Source: Phylloscopus collybita (lineage: Eukaryota; Chordata; Aves; Passeriformes; Phylloscopidae). Taken from it: a DNA stretch of 64,000 nt. The translations under genes and the position numbers were made by a program. The notes beneath the pieces are model-generated. The model did not search any database. It worked only from the letters and a program-made list of their open reading frames with translations, and was not told the origin of the DNA. Shown here one piece after another: positions 1 through 13,000 of this stretch (position 1 is the stretch's first letter; every line of letters starts with the position of its first letter). The stretch is from NCBI GenBank assembly GCA_027886175.1, contig JAJNNQ010000137.1, positions 10,048,001 through 10,112,000 on the forward strand, in the 5' to 3' direction.

Positions 1-2281
1 CCTCTCAGCTGGCTGCTGATCACAGAGATGGCAAATAACCATACTGGATTCAGTTGGCTACGAGAGGACAGCCTTACGTGGCATTTGGTCACCTCCTTGC
101 AGCTCCCTCTTACAGTCAGTTGTATTCACTTACTGGTTTGGAAAGCATTTACTGAGCTCCCAAGGGTGGTGGAAGCATCAGATATGACTTACTGTGCTGG
201 AACTCTCCACAAAGGTAGACTGACAGGTGGACCAACAGATTCTTCCACCTCTACCTTTATCTTCTTATTTTTCCTCTTGCCCTCACTAAATAGTGTTAGC
301 ACAGAGTAAAATTGGTTACTACCCCCTCATTTCTGATATGATACCTTTTATTATTTAGCTGTCATTTCTTACATTCAAAGAAGTGTTTTGTTTGGTTTGG
401 GTTTGTTTTTTTTTGTTTTAATTTTCTTTTTTATCAAATTAGAAAATTACATAATTTATTGTTAATAATTCCTTTAATGGCAATTTTTATTAAAAATCCT
501 TTCAGATTTTTTTTTCTTCATTAGATTTTTTCACCAGGATATAGGTGTCTGCTTACTTAAATATGTAAATATGACAGGAGAATATGATTCTATGATATTT
601 AATTGGGAAGAAAATCACATAACTGGTAAACTGAGGTGCTGTCTAAAATTCCTACTTCACAGAAAGAGAAAAGGATGAGCTTACATTTAGTAGTAAAATC
701 ACATTTATCATTGGGTTGGGGGTGCAACATGACTGAACTGAAAACGTACGTAATTCTGGTGTTTCTCAGTGGAAATGAGGTTTGAGTCACAGGACCATAT
801 AAGGTGACAAAAAAGAAAAATCTTCACTTTTTTTCCTAACTCTCAAGCTATTTTCTCTTTCTACTGAAGTTTTTCCACTTGCATTTCTGTTATTGTGAAC
901 CACATGGTCTATTCTTGCTTTATTTTTGATCAACTATAGGTTTAATGTGTTACCTAGTTAAATACAGAAACCATATGGATTTTTACACCTTAATAGTTTC
1001 TGTATCTTCATCTCTGTAGACTTCAAACTCATAGCAGTAGCAAGAGAGCAACATCACAAGAAGTAATAACTACTAGTATTTTTATCTAAATCATACAGAA
1101 AGAAACTGAGTGATGCTAAACTAAATTATTTTAGTGCCATAATATGCTGTAAATCTAACATAAAACATCTGTAAAGACTAAATGAATTTCTCAAAACCTA
1201 TTAATACCTAGTAAAATTTCCACAAATACCATAATCCATCTAAAAGGTTCATTCTACTAATCCATATATAGCTGAGAGCAATGTGGATTTCACTTTTGTT
1301 TAGACACTATGTGTAATATTTTCAGGCTTTTTCTGGAGTGTTTTTTCTTCTTCAATTGAAAACAGTTTACTTGGATTATCTTCATCCTACAGTTAACACC
1401 AGGCAGATTTTAGACTGGCTGGAGTTTCCACGTTTTAAAAATAAATGCTGCAAACCTCTCATGCAATGAGAGGAAAAATAAGGGAGGTAATTCACTGTAT
1501 TCAGCCTTAGCATCAGTCAGGAAAGTTTTCTCCTAGTGCCGTTCATCATCACAGGGTGATGGAGACCATTCAGGGCTTGTGCTGCCTGAACCCATGGTTA
1601 AATCTAGAGCAGTGGGAAGAACATGCCCTTTTCTTAGGCAAATCCTTGGGTTCCCTTCAGGAAGCTTCAAACTTGGGTCTTCCTAAGACCAGTTTTTATG
1701 GGTGGATTTGAGCACTGTATAGGAGCAATTCCTTTACAGCCACATAATGTCCTCATTTTTTGCAAAAAAAGCTGGAAACTGGTTATAATAATCCAGCTGG
1801 TTGTCATTGCTCTGGATGTTTTGATTAATATTTCAGCCATCCATTTTAGGAGGCTCATGGAGATCTTGTGGTTAATACATTGGTAGGGAGTTCTGGAAAC
1901 CTGTGCTGAGCTTGGCAGTACAAAGTTTATAAAACTCCTGCCTCACTGAAGTCAGCAATATTTTTGCCATTGATTTAACTGGAGCCAGATTATATTTCTT
2001 CTATATTTAGCATTCGGAAATCTTCTTGTTGCACCATAGGGTAGTGCCTGCTTCTCTCTTTTTTTCAGTTCACTCTTTAGAAAGGTGCTAAGTCTTAAGA
2101 AGTAGTGGTGCATATTGGGCAGCTAGATTAGCTGATTTTGAATATTTTAAGTTCATATAAAAGCAATAAACCGCATAAAATACTATGTTAGAGGTATCTT
2201 TCATCATTAGACCATGCAAAATTACGGAAAAGCTATAAAAACATTGGTAGATTGCAGTGCTAACTTCTTCTTGTCTTCCAG
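1..2281 (+). other. SEMA3C: SEMA3C intron (partial), no gene
   Basis: AT-rich intronic DNA leading to the first exon in the window. Short open frames, such as the one at 28-309, match no semaphorin exon: the preceding SEMA3C exon should encode a VFLLPTKDERNP-like stretch and none is visible. No transposon was recognised. The intron ends in a pyrimidine-rich tract and CAG at 2,279-2,281. Confidence 0.8.
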
Positions 2282-2426
2282 CTCCATATTTAAAGGCTCA
2301 GCCGTGTGTGTGTATCATCTGTCTGACATCCAGACTGTGTTCAATGGGCCATTTGCACACAAGGAGGGCCCAAACCACCAGCTGATTCCATATCAGGGCA
2401 GAATTCCATACCCGCGACCTGGCACT
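2282..2426 (+). CDS. SEMA3C: SEMA3C exon, sema domain (145 bp)
   Basis: The exon encodes the residues [16 protein letters not shown] and then [16 protein letters not shown], a very well conserved part of the class 3 sema domain. The first base completes a split serine codon. The exon ends in phase 0 after PRPGT, with a good donor (GTAAGT) at 2,427. The open frame continues into flanking intron on both sides, so frame limits do not mark the exon; the CAG acceptor and donor do. This is the first SEMA3C exon in the window and probably the eighth from the end. Confidence 0.95.
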
Positions 2427-5400
2427 GTAAGTACAAAGATGTTAATTCAGTCTTGCCAATTGCTTGTCTTTGTTTAATGCATAAATAAATATTATTTATT
2501 CCAGGAGAAAAGTCTGTATGTGACTGTGACAGCTACAATTTGGAACTATTTTACTTGCTTTTCAGTTGCCTGCAAATCACGTAGTGTCTGGAAATCTTCT
2601 AGAAAGAATTAAAAGTCATGTAAAATGTTAATCGTTCTTTCTCTTTCTGCTTCAAAGGTGATAAGAATTAGTTCATTAGGTGACAGTCTTCTTGTTTGCA
2701 TGTGCATTTCCATTTTGTGGGTACATTTGAGCAAAATGTGGCTAAACAAACAAGCATGCAAACAGCATTGTTAGTGTGTTCCACGGCCTGGATCTAAATG
2801 GTCTGTAAGTCTGTCTTCTGTCTGCATGCATTTTCTTTAGCTCTCCAGAGTCTTGCACCTTTACTCAGATGCTTAGGAGATGGAGTAGGAGATTTAGAGA
2901 ACAGGATTTCTGGGACTTGTCACTTGACTGTCATACACTGCCAGGTTCTGAATCTTAGAAGAGAGGCCTAGAAACAGATGCATTTTCTTGCCGTTCAGTT
3001 CACCGTAGTCTTCCTCATAAGAATGCTTTTTGTATGCCTTGTTTTCAAGACTTTCCCTGTATCAGGGGTAGTAATAATCTTCCAATAAATTCTGTACAAA
3101 ATTTGAGCAAGCTCTGTTTCCAGGTTGTGTAAAAGTGTCTCATGAAATATTTTAAAGAAAACTATTATTTCTTCTTACTTTTCAGCTTCATGACGTATAA
3201 AAATTGCTATTAATGCACGTTTTTCTTTCTTTATTTACTTACTTATTTTAACTATTCTTAGTTTATGTTTAGCAGAAATGTGACATCTAATATTTCAAGC
3301 TTTCATGTAGAATGTATGAACTTTCTCTAGAATCATCTCTGAATCCATATTTGCTAAATGAAGTATAGTAGTGTGTGTTTTGACTCCTATGAAGTCATAC
3401 AGTTTCTCAAGTATCAGAACGAAATAAGCATGCAGAGAATCATAAATTTTATCTTAACAATGCAGTTAAATTTTATTTAGATTAACACTTTGTTGCTTTT
3501 CCATTCATCACAAGAAATTAAATTTTATTTTAATTTTGCTCTTCCCTGTTAGAATCTTTAACAATATCACTATTTCAGTCTGATTTGTCTTTATGCGGCA
3601 AAATCTTTTCTTTTTCTCTCTTTCTCTCTCATACATGGAATAGCTCAGATACATGGAATAGCTCTCCCTGTTCACACAATTCTTCATGACATTTTAGTGC
3701 AGTTATTGCCAGCTATAAGTTAGGACTTTACATTCCCAGACCTCTAGAATTAACTAATCAATACCTGACATTCCACTAAGGTCTAATGCTAACATTCCTT
3801 GCCATTAATTCATACATCTCTAATCCCATGAGTTCACTGAGACTTAAAAAAAAAAGACCCATTTAAACAGGAAGTTTCACACTCTTGTGATTAGTCACAT
3901 TTCAAGGTTTCTTGCTGCTTCAGAGTGTTTTGTCTGTATGTGTTTCCTCAACCACTGCCATGTTTTTTCTTGGTTCACCTCATGGAGGCTTTTGAGGTAT
4001 TCCAGATGGGCCTAAAGAAATTGGGCAACACAACAGAAAAGGGAAAAAAAATCAAATTTGGATTTAATATGGTGACAGAAATTATCTCCACTTTCCAGAT
4101 ATACCGATGAGCTCTGAATTTGAAGATAAATTCTTAGATCATAGCTCATATGAGGGATTTCTTTAGTCGACCATTGCTGGTTTTTTGATCACTGGCTTTT
4201 TGTGTGGTTCCTCATGATTCAGCCACAACACAGTATCCCTAAGTAATTTTTTCTAAGATGGAATTTCTTTGGCTTTGCTTTTTTTTCCACTGCCAAAAAA
4301 ATTCCACTTTTCAGTGTGTGCCACAAACTTTATTTTTCACTTATATCAAAGCATCTGTGAAAATCAGGAAATGGGGATTTTTTGCTGCTCAGAATTTGTG
4401 CTCGAAGAGTTAACATGATTAGCCATGTTTGCAGTCTGTGGGGCTCGATCTTGTCTGGAACATACTTTCGTTGTAACTTCTGGGATACAGGACTAGACAG
4501 GGATGCCTTTTTATATGACATGGAAAATCCTACTTTGCAGTTGCCTAAAGAGATATTCATACTAAACTTCTGGATGGAAATGGAAGTTCATCATGTCGCA
4601 GTACACTGGATAAACAATGGAAAGGCTTCAGTGTAGTCAGTAGGATTAAATAAAGCAATACATTCTTTTGGCCATGATCAACTCAGCAGTCTTTGGCTGG
4701 CCTTCATTAAATACCAATGGTTTCTTATTTCTCCACAAGCAAAACTTACTTATGGAAAAAAAAAATTACATAATTGGCAGCTTGCTGCTAAACTCAGTGA
4801 TGTTTGAGGGTAGTTTCCATTCTTCAGAGTTTACAGAAATAGTTTTTGTACTTACAGCATTTTGGGGAATATGCTGTAAATTAAAGAATTCTGATAATCG
4901 AGTGTGAACATGAAACTATGTAGACAAGTTCTTCAATGAGCTGTGAAGGATGACCATTCAATCCCTTCAGGAAAGGGAGAGCTTATAGGTTTCTTCAGTA
5001 TCATCTTTTGCTTGTCACTCATTTAGCAAAAGAATTAATTGGTTTAAGATGTTTGTTCAGGCTTTGCTCGGAACAATGATATAATGTAAGTTTTTAGGGT
5101 CATGCTGGTGTGAATCATAGCACAGACATTTTTGCAAGAAATCACAGACAAAAGTCTTATGACTCCAAGTCAATAATGGAAGGGTTGAAAGTATCAGAGA
5201 AAGACTTTCAACTGAGCTATGTGAGACAGGAAAGTTTAAGTTGAGCTGTTTGTGAAACAGAATCCCTCTTGAAAGGAACTGGGGTCTGGCAGAGCACTAC
5301 CAAGTAGAATAATCTTACTAATGAGGAATGCAGTTCTTTTTTAAGCATTTGTTGCTAATCTTAACAGATAGTTCCATACGTTTTCTGTAATGTGGATGAA

Positions 5401-7126
5401 TATGCCAGAGAGTATAGAGCAAGCAAGATAATAAGAATTCAACTTTGTGAGCAATCTTAGAGCATTCACATATAGCATCATTTCTAATGAGAGCCAAAGC
5501 AAAACCCTTAGGATAAATATGAGCCCAGAAAAATAAATTGTCAAGGATGTCAGATGAGAGAAATAACCCATGTCTGAGCTGAGTTCTGGTTCTTCTTCCT
5601 GGAGGGGACTGATGCCAGAGCAATTTATTTTAAAGAGTTCCTACCAGAGCTGTTCTACTTTGTATAAATAATTAACTCCTAACTGAGCTAGAAGATGACT
5701 CTTAAAGCCTGTGATTAGGCTGAAGCCCCCTCTCTACTTGTTTCCTGGTATGCCCAATGGATAGTTTCTTGGGTACACCATATGGAACAGCTTTTAGCAG
5801 TGAGGGTAGAACAGGCACTCCTGCCTGTGGTTACGGGGATGCCCCAGGAGGTGAAGACCCAAATTCTAACATTGCATCTCATCAGGTAGGTTGGACACAT
5901 GACTCACATATCCCCAGACAGTTTCCAAGTCTCTCAGATTATGATTCCTTTTATGTAATTTTAGCCATCTAAAAGCAGGGTGTTTAGTCTGAATTACTGA
6001 CTACAGAGGAAACCTAAGAATAAATGCCTAACTTTAAGAGAGTAGGAGTCAGGTGAGGTAAATCTCTCCCTAAGCTACTGGCTGTTTTGTGTCTGTGGTT
6101 TTGACCAGAAATTCCATCCTAGATGTAAGAATGGCCCTCGTCAAAATAAGCAAATTTCCATCAAGTGTTTTTTATTGAACAAATCATTTTCCAATTGGAA
6201 AAATACTGCATTGAAATACATCTGAACATCTCCAGAGGAGAGTTTTACAGCTCAGAAATACAGTAAGGGGAAAAAATAAAAGCTCAGGAGCACTAATAAG
6301 AAGCGAGGTAGTGGTAGCTGAAAAAAAAAATCAAGTAAACTAACACAGGTACATCCAGAATTTTGTACCATTTACTGACATAAGTCTGATTTCTTCACAG
6401 TTGCCATTTAGTTCCAAACTCAGTAAAGAGTTGAGTTTTCTAAGATGGCTTTTGTTTTCTCATGAGGCCTAGAATGCCTCAGGAATGATTATTTGGGTGG
6501 TTCTTCATCATATTTAAAGAAGCATCCAAAGTATTCATGGACTTCAGTTACTTCTAAGGTGTAGGGAAAAGTATAGACAACCTTTCCAGATATAAATAAG
6601 TTGTTATAGGACTCCCTCATCAACTCCATATTACTGCTCTTTCAAATGAAGATGTGTCACAGGCCCTTTCATCATCTAATAATCAACATAATGACAAAAG
6701 GGATATTGGCCAACTTACAATTAACTATCAGATTTTGTCTTCTGCTTTTGTACTAATTCTGTTAAAAAACAGATGCAAAAGTTTGGTATCTTTCCATACC
6801 AATCTCTTGGAATTTTTTTTTTTTTTTTAACAGGCAGTTTAGAAGCATAAAACATTCAGAAGTAGAGATCTTTGCCATCAAGCTGGATTTTGAAAGTGCA
6901 AAAATACATTTTGGTTCGTTTATCAGAAGTGATGGGAGTTCAGAGTGTAGCTATTGAACACTTCATTCCCGTTTCTGGAATGTAGTAAAGTTTGGCCCAA
7001 GTCTGAAGTGCTTTTTTGGGAATTTCTCTTGTCAACTATCTGTCCTTATCTGTAAAAGATCTGGAGATGAAAACTCTCTGAAAGATGGTAGGTGCTGTTC
7101 ATCATTACTGTGCACGTTTCTTGCAG
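2427..7126 (+). other. SEMA3C: SEMA3C intron, no gene
   Basis: About 4.7 kb of AT-rich intron. It contains an 18-bp tandem duplication at 3,631-3,666 and short A/T runs. Open frames of 60 to 100 codons (for example 4,382-4,636 and 5,318-5,623) resemble no protein I know and have no splice context. It ends with TTTCTTGCAG. Confidence 0.8.
3631..3666 (+). repeat. 18-bp tandem duplication
   Basis: ATACATGGAATAGCTC occurs twice head to tail, at 3,631-3,646 and 3,649-3,664, with a two-base remainder in each unit. It follows a CT-rich run. Confidence 0.85.
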
Positions 7127-7349
7127 TGTCCGGGGGGAGCCTTCACACCCAACGTGCGGACAACCAAAGAGTTTCCAGACGATGTTGTGACCTTCATTAG
7201 GAATCACCCTTTGATGTTCAATCCCATCTACCCAATACACAAGAGGCCTTTAATCATCCGGATAGGAGCTGACTACAAGTATACGAAGATTGCTGTGGAT
7301 CGAGTGAATGCTGCTGACGGAAGATACCATGTCTTGTTTCTTGGAACAG
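7127..7349 (+). CDS. SEMA3C: SEMA3C exon, sema domain (223 bp)
   Basis: Encodes 74 residues from CPGGAFTPNVRTTKEFP to ADGRYHVLFLGT plus the first base of the next codon. It contains the conserved blocks VVTFIRNHPLM, YPIHKRPL and YTKIAVDRV of the sema propeller. The acceptor is TTGCAG at 7,121-7,126 and the donor is CAG|GTAAGA at 7,350. The phase 1 end matches the next exon, whose first two bases complete an aspartate codon. Compared with human (from memory), changes such as FNPIYP for YNSIYP are conservative. Confidence 0.96.
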
Positions 7350-7730
7350 GTAAGAGGAATTTGGCAGCATTCGTTTTCTGTTGTAATAGAATCTGCAGTC
7401 AAATCTGATTATTACAATTTACAGCTTTCAGAAATATTTGTTTAAAAGTTTGGAATCTACAGAATTATTATAGAAATCCATGAATTATGTTCTCTTTACT
7501 TTCCGTGCATTTTTCTGTTCATTATAGGCATCAATTATGTGCAAGAAATACGATGTATTGATCTTAATTTTGATACAGAAAACCAACATCAGTGTATATT
7601 TTATTGGATCTAAATTATAATACTTCTCTTTTATATGGTTTGTCTGCAGTATGATCCACATTGATGATCTCTAAGGCAATAAAAAACCCCAAAATCTTAT
7701 TTATAATATTTTATACTCTCATAATACTTA

Positions 7731-7757
7731 TTTAATATATTTAATATATTTAATATA
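7731..7757 (+). repeat. (TTTAATATA)3 short tandem repeat
   Basis: Three perfect 9-bp units, TTTAATATA, at 7,731, 7,740 and 7,749, within an AT-rich part of the intron. Confidence 0.9.
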
Positions 7758-8525
7758 AGCTATTTCTGAAGAAAAGCATGATCTGAGGTTGCAAAGACAG
7801 AAACAGCTTCTCCAGAAAACAGTTGTAATATGGAAGCACTTAACAGAGAAAAAGAAACAAATGGTTGGAGTCCTATCAGTAGTGGACACAGAGAACTTGA
7901 TCCAAGTATTCTAAAATAATTTCTGTCTAATATAACCTATATTCTGTTTTTACATACATCAAATTTGAATCTGGTGTTATGCATCTGAAGTCTGCAGGGA
8001 GCAGGTTAAGTGATTCTTGTACTGATCAATTTTTATTTTTTTAAATACTCTGATATGAATCAGAGATTCACCCTTTAGATTGATGCAGACAAGTAGAGTA
8101 GTACTCTGACTAGACCCTAGGACTGACATGTGAAACTCGTACTGGTTTAACAGGGCATTAGAGGTCGACAGGCACAAAGACTAATCTTTTTTACTTTTTT
8201 TTGCTTTCAAGTAGAACAAAGCAGAAGAACTATTGGAGAACAGATAGATCTCTGAACATCAGAAAATGATTACAGAGATGGCTTACATTGCTTTTATGGT
8301 TCACATATTATTGGGGTCCTGATTGTTTTCTGCTTGTAGAATGTATGTCTGCCAACAGACTCATGTGGGGCTGGGAATAACCATCTTGTTATAATAGGTT
8401 TAGGAAGTGGGTGCTAAAAAATCTCTTAAGAATGTCAGGCTTCTGCAGGGAAAGGAATAAAAGTAATACTCTTCACTCTTCTTAGAAATACCTCTCAAAC
8501 TATCAAAATCAGCAGGGTGCCTATG

Positions 8526-9085
8526 TGCCAAAGGAGGCCGACCACACACTGTGCTGTCTGCAGAAGTGTGTCCAGCAAACAGATTGATAGAAAGGATTTT
8601 TCCCTGTATTTGGCTCCTGTTTGGAGTACTGTGCCCAGTACAAAGAAAACATTGACCTAATGGAGCAAGATCAGTTGAGGGACTTTATGATGTGGTGTAT
8701 GAGAAAAACCTGCGAAAATGGGTTTATGCAGAGAAAGCTAAGGGGAGACCTTAATGCTGTTGACAACTATCAAATGGGTGGGTACAACTATCTTGTGGAA
8801 AAGTAACAGATGGGGACTCTTCTCAAGGTACTCAGTGCCAAGGTGAAGGATTTCACACCAGTTGCAGTTTGGGACAGTGCTATTAAATATAAAGGAGAAA
8901 AGATTTTGCCATCAACATGATCAAACAGTGGAAAAAGGATCCAGAGACGTTATAAATTCTCCATCTTCAGAGACTCAAAAGATTCAAACCCCAAGAAACA
9001 CAGCACTGAGCAGCCTATTCTAATAGGACTTGCTCTGAGGATGGGACTGCACCAGATGTCTTCTACAGGCTACAGGTTTCTGCAG
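8526..9085 (+). mobile_element. CR1 LINE fragment, 3' end
   Basis: A degenerate 3' part of a chicken-repeat-1 LINE in the plus orientation. The translation near 8,620-8,805 keeps the C-terminal ORF2 pattern: a YCAQYK stretch, then RKLRGDLNAVDNYQMGGYN, which corresponds to the CR1 consensus (L)RRLRGDLINVYKYLKGG as I remember it. Downstream DNA around 8,940-9,060 matches the CR1 stretch just before its 3' UTR. Stops and shifts show it is long dead. It ends where a second CR1 copy begins. Confidence 0.75.
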
Positions 9086-9089
9086 TTCA

Positions 9090-10022
9090 GTGAAAAGAAA
9101 AGAAAACCACTTCATTCATGTGAGGTTATGGATGGAGAAAATGAGAAGGTCTAAAGCCCAGCAAGAACTCAATCTAGCTACTGCTGTAAAAGGCAATCAA
9201 AAGTGTTTATATAAATACATTAGCAGCAAAAAGAGATTTAAGGAGAATTTCCATCCTTTATTGGAAACAGGTAAAAGACTGAAGGTCTTAATGCTTTCTT
9301 TGCCACCCTCAGTCTTTAGTAGCAAGATCAGTTCAGCAGGCTCCCAGCCCCTGAGTTGGAAGACAGGAGTAAGGAGCAGAATAAGGAGAAATGGTCAGTG
9401 ACCTAGTACACCCCTTAGACACACACTAGTCCTTGGGGCTGGATGGGATCCACCCAAGAATACTGAGAGAGCTGGCAGAGTGCTCACTAAGGCACTTTCC
9501 ATCATTTAGCAGCAGTCCTGGCTAACTGGGGAGGACCCAGCTGATGGGAAGTCATGTGATGCCCATCCACAAGAAGGGGCACAAGGAGGATGTGGGGAAC
9601 TACAGGCGTTGTCAGTAAGGCCTCATGGCTGGGGAAGCTTATGGAACAGATCATCTTGAGTGCCATCACATGGCATATGCAGGTCAAACAGGGATCAGAC
9701 CCAACCAACAAGGGTTTGTGAAGGGCAGGTCCTGCTTGACCAGTCTGAGCTCCTTCTGTGACCAGGTGACCACACAGTGGATGAGGAAAAAGCTCTGGGT
9801 GTTGTCTACCTGGACTTTAGTAAAGCCTTTGACACCATTTCCCACAGCATTCTCCTGGAGAAACAGGCTGATCATGGCCTGGATGGGAGCACTGTTCACT
9901 GGGATTAATCTGGCTGGACAGCTGGGCCCAGAGAGTGGAGGGGAATGGAATTACATCCAGCTGGTGGCTGGTCCCAACTGGTGTTCCTTCAGGTCTTTCC
10001 CAACTTAAACGATTCTATGATT
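9090..10022 (+). mobile_element. CR1 LINE fragment with reverse transcriptase remnant
   Basis: A second CR1 copy in the same orientation. It opens with an ORF2 segment (LATAVKGNQKCLYKYISSKK, 9,160-9,230). It then passes through a remnant related to the planned-PRVSL region and shows the reverse-transcriptase core VVYLDFSKAFDTISHSILL near 9,799-9,860. The copy then jumps from the GVP-like stretch straight to the CR1 3' end, CCCAACTTAAACGATTCTATGATT (shown in part, 9,999-10,022), so most of the 3' half is deleted. Several frameshifts and stops make it non-functional. The 3' end lacks a poly(A) tail, as is normal for CR1. Confidence 0.85.
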
Positions 10023-13000
10023 ACATGTTTTTCCACCAAACTTCTACCAAGTCTCCACCTGATGTAGAGTGAATGCTTAGTATGTGATAAGGCATAGTCA
10101 GGGTAATGAATTATTCAAAGAATTTTATAAGTTTTTGATCCGAGTATTTTTTGATTTCTTGGCTGGAAGTTGATAAATGAGTTTTAAGGTTGACTCTTCT
10201 ATTTGCAGCTGTTGGTAACTACTAAATTAACCTAATTAGGACAGGGTTTTCTACAAGGTGGGCTCTCCCTCGCCATTTCCCTCTCCCCACCACTAACATA
10301 AACCCACATTTTCTGTTTAGTTTAATTAAGGCAGGTACAATTTTTGATTTTGTGACCTGTTAGGGTATTTTTTCTCCTTTCCTGCAGAAGTCTTCTTCTA
10401 CTATAGAAATATCAAAAGTGTTAATAGAGAGCATCCCTACTCTTATTACATAACTGCACAAGAAAACTTGGTAAAAGAGAAGTTTTACTTTACTGTTAGT
10501 TTTCGTCCTTGACAAATCACTATGTTTAGTCAAAGTAATAGATTGGTATGCTTTTAGTGCAGATCTTTCAAATGAACTTTTTTTTTTTTCAATGTATAGT
10601 GGTTTCATTGCTTTAAGATGCTCTGTAAGTATCTAATGTTATTTGGAGGAAAATTCTACTAAAGCTTAGTGGAAAAGATTGAGACGTAAGTTCCCAGACT
10701 ATATAGATTGTTAATGTAGCAATGATAGTTAAAGCTGGAAAACTATTGAAAAGCTAAAATATCCCTAAAATTACAATTTGATAGTAAGCACTTTTCTCTG
10801 CAAGAGGTAATCGTAGGTAATTTCATTTTGTTCTTTTGATGACCATCTGACTGTTTTTAGGTGGTCAGTGTGGCCTCATGCACACGTGAGCCGGTAAGAA
10901 CATAAACATACTTCAGGTTGTTCTTGTGTTAATCCTCCTCTGTGTATGAGCACGTCTGATCCATGGATCAGATACAAAAAAATGCAGCTTGATACTTTGT
11001 ATTCATTGTTTTATCTTCTTCATTACATTGGAGACAAGGATCATTTTCTGCTTTCCAGTGAGATGGAGGGCAGGCATTATTCTTCCTGAGTAGGGCATGG
11101 GACATTAATACCTTCCAAGGTCTTCCTCCAAAGAAATTGCTGCAATGTAAGTTACTGCATTTCTCAGCCCTTTCAAATAAAAGTGATCAGATTTCAGCCA
11201 CTGAGAGGAGAAACTTGTTTTCTTTATTCTCTGCTTTCTGTGAGACTTGGGAGGATTTGATAGAGATATTAAGTGTCAAAAGGAATGCAGAGGGGATTTG
11301 CTTTGGTGTCAGTTCATCCCAGCAAATGCAAAAACCACATTGTATAGGAGAATTTCATGTGATAATTTCCTTGGGAGCCTGGAGCCCCACAGCCCGAGAC
11401 AATGGGACTTGACACCTGGTGACAATTACACTCAGCTCAAATGATGAGTTACTGCTGCTGAACTGAGATGTTGCCAGCCGTGTCTGTCACTGTCAGTGAC
11501 CTGTCTCATGCTTGAAATCAGAGTGTTTTATGTCTTGCCAGATGCAAAGCACACAAAATGTTTAGCTTTTCCTCTCTTCCTCCTCTATAGCCTTAGTAAT
11601 AAATCAGTTCCTGAATGCAAGTGAAGAATAACAGAAGTACAAAGCTCCGATGACCCCAGTGGTTTTCATCATGCAGCCATGGCACAGGAGGGTATAGGCA
11701 ACTCTGCAATTTTTTCACCTTGGTGTGAACTAAATGTAGTGTTTCTTTTGCTCCCCCAGACAGAAGTGCTGTGTTCACAGGGGCTGGTCCCTACCCGGAG
11801 TTAATGCACTGCTTTTCTCCCTTGCATACCTGCATAGCAAACAAAATAAATCCCAGGGACAGACATGGTTCTTATGTCATTCTATGCTTTTCAAATGATT
11901 ATAATCTCCTGTTTTTCCTTTGCTTTTAAACATGAAGACTCCCAAAGCACTTACCAAAACTTCCTAGTTTTGTTAGGTCTCCCCTAAGGGATCTCTTCAC
12001 ACCTGTCTGGCATGAGCTGACTTGGAGTAAGGAGCAAGTCTGGACTGGTAGAGAGCAGTGCTGCAAGGGAGGAGTGCTGTCTACCTTCCTTGTCTTCCCA
12101 AACAGAAACCCAAGAGATAACTTACTTGGAAAGAATATTATCACTCATTTGCATATCTGACCAGAGCAATGCTGATGGTATTTTTTCCCTGTGTAATGAG
12201 AAATAACATATTCAGTTGAAGAATTTGGGCTTAGAGTTCTGTTTCAATTATTCCATTTCTGTGATGGGGCAGGACTCAGTTCTGAGTTTTTTTGGATTCA
12301 CCCTAGAGTTCTACTGTAATTTGTTTACTCATTTCAGTTATGTCTGAAGAACCTGAGTTTTCAATATTTTGTGTTCATCCTTTAGTAGATTGTTTTCTAT
12401 CAGAGTTTTAAGACAGCAGTAAAACACCATGAGAACATATTTGTGAGATTAATATTCATTTATTAAGCATGCCACCTACTGCTTGAAGCACGACAGCCTT
12501 TGGTCAAAGTACACACAGATTGCACAACCAAAAGATTATCCACAGGGTTTTTCATTGCTCCTGGTGTTATGAAAATATTTAAATGTCTGGGTCAAACTTG
12601 GGTACATTAAACAGCTATGGGCACGAATGGGATTTTTTAGCTCCTTGCTATCAAGATATGATATGTTTTTCTGGAAAGAGATCTAAGTTACTGTCATAAA
12701 AAGGCACTACAGACTTCAGTGTGGCTTATTGAGATGATTAATGTCAGCCACATGCATCTGATGTGGCGTGAGGCTGATCGATGTTTCTCATTATCTTTTC
12801 TTCTCTGATGAAACATTTATTTTCAAAGTCTGGATGCATTAAGTGCCTCCAGAGCATAAGTTTTTAATACTCATTTTCATGGTGTTGTATGATGGCTGTC
12901 TTTTTGGAAAACTAACCCTTGCTGACAACAGTAGCCTCCAGTAAAGCAATAGCCAAATGATCTACAGATTCTAACAGAGAGATAATCTGGTCAAAAGAGC

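Noticed and set aside
28..309. 93-codon frame at the window start as a SEMA3C exon
   Set aside because: Its residues do not match the expected preceding semaphorin exon, and there are no suitable phase-matched splice sites.
9625..10008. Intact reverse-transcriptase gene
   Set aside because: Only a core motif remains in a CR1 copy with frameshifts, stops and a deleted 3' half.
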